From Burkholderiales bacterium (GTDB taxonomy: Bacteria; Pseudomonadota; Gammaproteobacteria; Burkholderiales; Burkholderiaceae_C): 54,507 nucleotides of DNA. The translations under genes were made by a program, and so were the position numbers. The stretch spans positions 1-54,507 of the forward strand of contig CANHVY010000029.1 in NCBI GenBank assembly GCA_947464185.1, read 5' to 3'. Below, one piece after another: positions 52,165 through 54,507 of the stretch; the stretch's first letter is position 1; every line of letters begins with the position of its first letter. The notes beneath the pieces were generated by a model. The model had not been told where the DNA came from. It did not search any database and was given only the letters and a program-made list of their open reading frames with translations.

Positions 52165-53081
52165 ACGAGACCGCACTGCTCATCAACACGGCCTTGGCCA
52201 GCGGCACCACGCTTGCTTTCGCGGCCCTCGGGCTGCTGGTGAACGAGCGTGCCGGTGTGCTGAACCTCGGTGCCGAGGGGATGATGCTGGTGGCGGCGGT
52301 CGCTGGCTTCGCCGTGGCCCTGACCACCGGCAGCGACACGCTCGGTTTCGGCGCGGCGGCGCTGGCGGGCGCGGCGCTGGCGGCCGTCTTCGGCCTGCTG
52401 GTCATCTTCCTCAACACCAACCAGTACGCGACCGGGCTGGCGCTCAGCCTGTTTGGCTACGGGGTTTCGGCCTTTCTGGGGGTGTCCATGGTGGGGCGCA
52501 CGCTCTCGGCGCGTGAGGCCCATGCGGTGCCGGTGCTGTCCGACCTCCCGTTCGTCGGTCCCGCGCTGTTCAGCCACCACCCCATGGTCTACGTGGCGAT
52601 GGGCCTGACGGCGGCGGTGGCCTGGTTTCTCTACCGCACGCGCGCGGGCCTGCTGCTGAGGGCCATTGGCGAGAATCCAGAGCCGGCGCACGCACTGGGC
52701 TACCCGGTGCGACTGATCCGCCTGGCTGCCGTCTGCGTGGGCGGGGCGCTGTGCGGGCTGGCGGGCGCCTACGTGTCGCTTGTGACGGCGCCGCTGTGGG
52801 TGGAGGGCCTGACGGCCGGGCGCGGCTGGATCGCGCTGGCCCTGACGGTGTTCGCCACCTGGCGCCCGGCACGCGCCTTGCTCGGGGCTTACCTGTTTGG
52901 CGGGGTGACGGTGTTGCAACTGAACCTCCAGGCCCAGGGTGTGCAAATCTCAAGCCACCTGCTGACGATGATGCCGTACGTGGCCACCGTCATCGTGTTG
53001 GCCCTGATCAGCCGCAATGTCGCCTTCATCCGGCTGAACATGCCCGCTTCGCTGGGTAAGCCTTTCAGGCCCGGCTCATAA
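52161..53081 (+). CDS. BMP-type ABC transporter permease 2
   Basis: A 306-residue membrane protein of the BPD_transp_2 family. It contains LAFAALGLLVNERAGVLNLG, AEGMMLVAAVAGFAVAL, FLNTNQYATGLALSLFGYGV and VGGALCGLAGAYVSL. It pairs with permease 1. Its ATG overlaps the permease 1 stop (ATGA). The binding-protein gene starts 44 bp later. Confidence 0.92.
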   Translation: MNETALLINTALASGTTLAFAALGLLVNERAGVLNLGAEGMMLVAAVAGFAVALTTGSDTLGFGAAALAGAALAAVFGLLVIFLNTNQYATGLALSLFGYGVSAFLGVSMVGRTLSAREAHAVPVLSDLPFVGPALFSHHPMVYVAMGLTAAVAWFLYRTRAGLLLRAIGENPEPAHALGYPVRLIRLAAVCVGGALCGLAGAYVSLVTAPLWVEGLTAGRGWIALALTVFATWRPARALLGAYLFGGVTVLQLNLQAQGVQISSHLLTMMPYVATVIVLALISRNVAFIRLNMPASLGKPFRPGS

Positions 53082-53125
53082 TCCGCCGTTTTTTTCTCAA
53101 CTCACCCCTCCAGGAGATCGAACCG

Positions 53126-54274
53126 ATGAACCCGTGGAATGTCCGCAACCTCAGCCGCCGCGCCTTTGCCGTGGCCGGATTGGCCTCCGCTGCCCTGCTC
53201 GTGGGCTGCGGCAAGAAGGAGGAAGCTCCGGCTGCGGCCAAGGCCGCTTCCGCGCCGGCACCTGCTCCTGCCTTGAAGGCGGCCTGGGTCTACATCGGCC
53301 CCGTGGGCGATGCCGGCTGGACATTCGCGCACGACCAGGGTCGCAAGGCCGTCGAGGCCGAGTTCGGGGACAAGCTCAAGACCACGTTCGTGGAAAAGGT
53401 TTCCTACGCCGACGGCGAGCGGGTGATCCGCGACCTGGCCAGCCAGGGCAACAAGCTGATCTTCGCCACCAGCTTCGGCTACATGGACGCCATGCTGAAG
53501 GTGGCTGGGGAATTCCCGGACGTCAAGTTTGAACACGCCACGGGCTACAAGACCGCTGCCAACATGCGCGTCTATGACTCTCGCTTCTACCACGACGCCT
53601 ATGTCAGCGGCATCATCGCCGGTGGCATGACCAAGACCAACACCCTGGGCTTCGTGGCGAGCTTCCCCATCCCTGAGGTGCTGCGAAACATCAATGCGTT
53701 CACGCTCGGCGCGCAGAGTGTCAACCCCAAGATTCGCACCCGCGTCGTCTGGGTCAGCACCTGGTTCGATCCCGAGAAGGAAGGCGCCGCCGCGCAGGAG
53801 CTCATCAACAAGGGCGCCGACGTGTTGCTGCAGAACACCGACTCCACCGCCGTGCTGCAAACGGCCGAGAAGAACGGCAAGTACGCCTTCGGCTGGGACA
53901 GCGACATGAGCAGCTTTGCACCCAAGGCGCACCTGGCGAGCAACATCGTCGACTGGGGCCCCTACTACAAGAAGGCCGTCAAGGAAGTGATGGACGGTAC
54001 GTGGAAGGGTGAGCAGCGCACCATCTGGGGTAAGCCCGAGGGCACCAACGACGTGATCAAGATGAACGAGGTCATCCCCGAGGCCACGCGCAAGAAGGCC
54101 CAGGAGACGCTGGACGGCATCAAGTCCGGCGCCATCGATCCGTTCACCGGCCCGGTCGTCGACAACGCGGGCAAGGAGCGCCTGCCCAAGGGCGAGAAGG
54201 CTTCGCAGGAATGGAAGGACAAGGTTGACTTCTACGTCAAGGGCGTGGAAGGCAAGGTGCCCGCCGGCAAGTAA
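53126..54274 (+). CDS. BMP family substrate-binding lipoprotein
   Basis: A 382-residue protein of the BmpA/Med/PnrA family. The signal carries twin arginines (NLSRRAFAVAG) and a lipobox LLVGC with Cys near 29, so it should be anchored to the membrane. A short Ala/Pro linker follows. The ligand-binding core shows WVYIGPVGDAGWTFAHDQG, LIFATSFGYMDAMLKVAGEF, GIIAGGMTKTNTLGFVASFP and FGWDSDMSSFAP. PnrA relatives bind purine nucleosides. A CATAAT box at 53077-53082 might allow extra transcription of this gene. Confidence 0.93.
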   Translation: MNPWNVRNLSRRAFAVAGLASAALLVGCGKKEEAPAAAKAASAPAPAPALKAAWVYIGPVGDAGWTFAHDQGRKAVEAEFGDKLKTTFVEKVSYADGERVIRDLASQGNKLIFATSFGYMDAMLKVAGEFPDVKFEHATGYKTAANMRVYDSRFYHDAYVSGIIAGGMTKTNTLGFVASFPIPEVLRNINAFTLGAQSVNPKIRTRVVWVSTWFDPEKEGAAAQELINKGADVLLQNTDSTAVLQTAEKNGKYAFGWDSDMSSFAPKAHLASNIVDWGPYYKKAVKEVMDGTWKGEQRTIWGKPEGTNDVIKMNEVIPEATRKKAQETLDGIKSGAIDPFTGPVVDNAGKERLPKGEKASQEWKDKVDFYVKGVEGKVPAGK

Positions 54275-54297
54275 AGCCCGCGCCACCCGGCACCCTG

Positions 54298-54331
54298 ACG
54301 CCGCCGCGCGCGCTGTGCCCGGCGGCGTTTT
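54298..54331 (+). terminator. Rho-independent terminator after the BMP operon
   Basis: A 9-bp GC stem (54298-54306 with 54320-54328) is followed by T4 (54328-54331). It lies 24 bp after the binding-protein stop and just before the Rieske gene, so read-through may be partial. Confidence 0.7.
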
Positions 54332-54349
54332 CATTGGAGGATCGGCTTC

Positions 54350-54507
54350 GTGAGTTCATCGCAAGAGCTGGCCTGGTGGTGGCCCGTGGCCTTGGAAGGC
54401 GAGGGCGGGTCCGGGCCGCAGGCACTGCATCTGTTGGGGCGGTCCCTGGTGCTCTGGCGCCGCCCTGACGGTGCGCCCGTGCTGATGGCGGATCGCTGCC
54501 CGCACCG
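54350..54507 (+). CDS. Rieske non-heme iron oxygenase, N-terminal part (cut by window end)
   Basis: The first 52 residues are present, from a GTG start with TTGGAGG upstream. ELAWWWPVALEGE, HLLGRSLVLWRRPDG and MADRCPHR match the start of a Rieske [2Fe-2S] domain, where CPHR supplies the first Cys-His pair. The second pair and the catalytic domain lie beyond the window. Rieske enzymes in purine loci include HpxD-type hypoxanthine oxidation and methylxanthine N-demethylases; context next to xdh2 and a BMP transporter makes a purine-related role plausible. Confidence 0.75.
   Translation, partial: MSSSQELAWWWPVALEGEGGSGPQALHLLGRSLVLWRRPDGAPVLMADRCPH

Overview
The window is about 54.5 kb of high-GC DNA, almost fully coding, with short intergenic gaps, many 4-base start/stop overlaps and Burkholderiales-type gene content. 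This includes an NMT1/THI5-like ABC system, a PuuD/PuuE/UraD-AllC urate pathway, a BASS transporter, DctPQM and TamB. The best guess is a betaproteobacterium of the Comamonadaceae or the Rubrivivax/Ideonella/Leptothrix group. No phage genes, transposases, integrases, rRNA or CRISPR array were seen.

Layout. 1-1463: the tail of one tRNA, tRNA-Lys(CTT) with a terminator, and a prlF-yhaV toxin-antitoxin operon with a strong palindromic operator. 1502-5606: an exported agmatine-deiminase-family enzyme with a RidA-family gene, a hypothetical gene, a DUF3297 gene and a SulP permease without STAS domain. 5650-5966: a gene graveyard in which two unrelated gene remnants are joined. 6012-9016: a TakP-like TRAP transporter (dctPQM) behind a near-perfect sigma-54 promoter. 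9264-14997: a hydroxy/keto-acid module (omega-aminotransferase, D-2-hydroxyacid dehydrogenase, HpaI-type aldolase, DUF1330 protein, RraA-type aldolase, FMN alpha-hydroxy-acid oxidase). 15070-23402: tamB, then an orphan ureD at the end of an NMT1-type ABC transporter operon with a candidate NtrC box and sigma-54 promoter. 23594-26426: an acyl-CoA ligase and a BASS transporter.

26452-38593 is a purine/ureide catabolic block. xdhABC makes urate, PuuD oxidises it, HIU hydrolase and the UraD half of a UraD-AllC fusion give allantoin, PuuE opens allantoin, and the AllC half attacks allantoate. An additional M20 amidohydrolase overlaps the fusion gene. A second puuD copy after xdhC is broken by a +1 frameshift and an amber codon. 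39295-45148 is a sugar-acid island (udh, SMP-30 lactonase, garD, gudD, garL) sufficient on paper to take glucuronate or galacturonate to pyruvate plus tartronate semialdehyde. 45177-54507 returns to purines: a second xdhAB pair without xdhC, divergent from a BMP-type nucleobase/nucleoside ABC transporter, followed by a Rieske oxygenase gene cut by the window end.

Taken together, much of the window handles nitrogen-rich or oxidised small carbon compounds. The least understood parts are the 9.3-15 kb hydroxy-acid module, the ureD-ABC operon, the M20 enzyme coupled to UraD-AllC, and the xdh2-BMP-Rieske locus. Function calls rest on recognised motifs and gene context; no database search was run.
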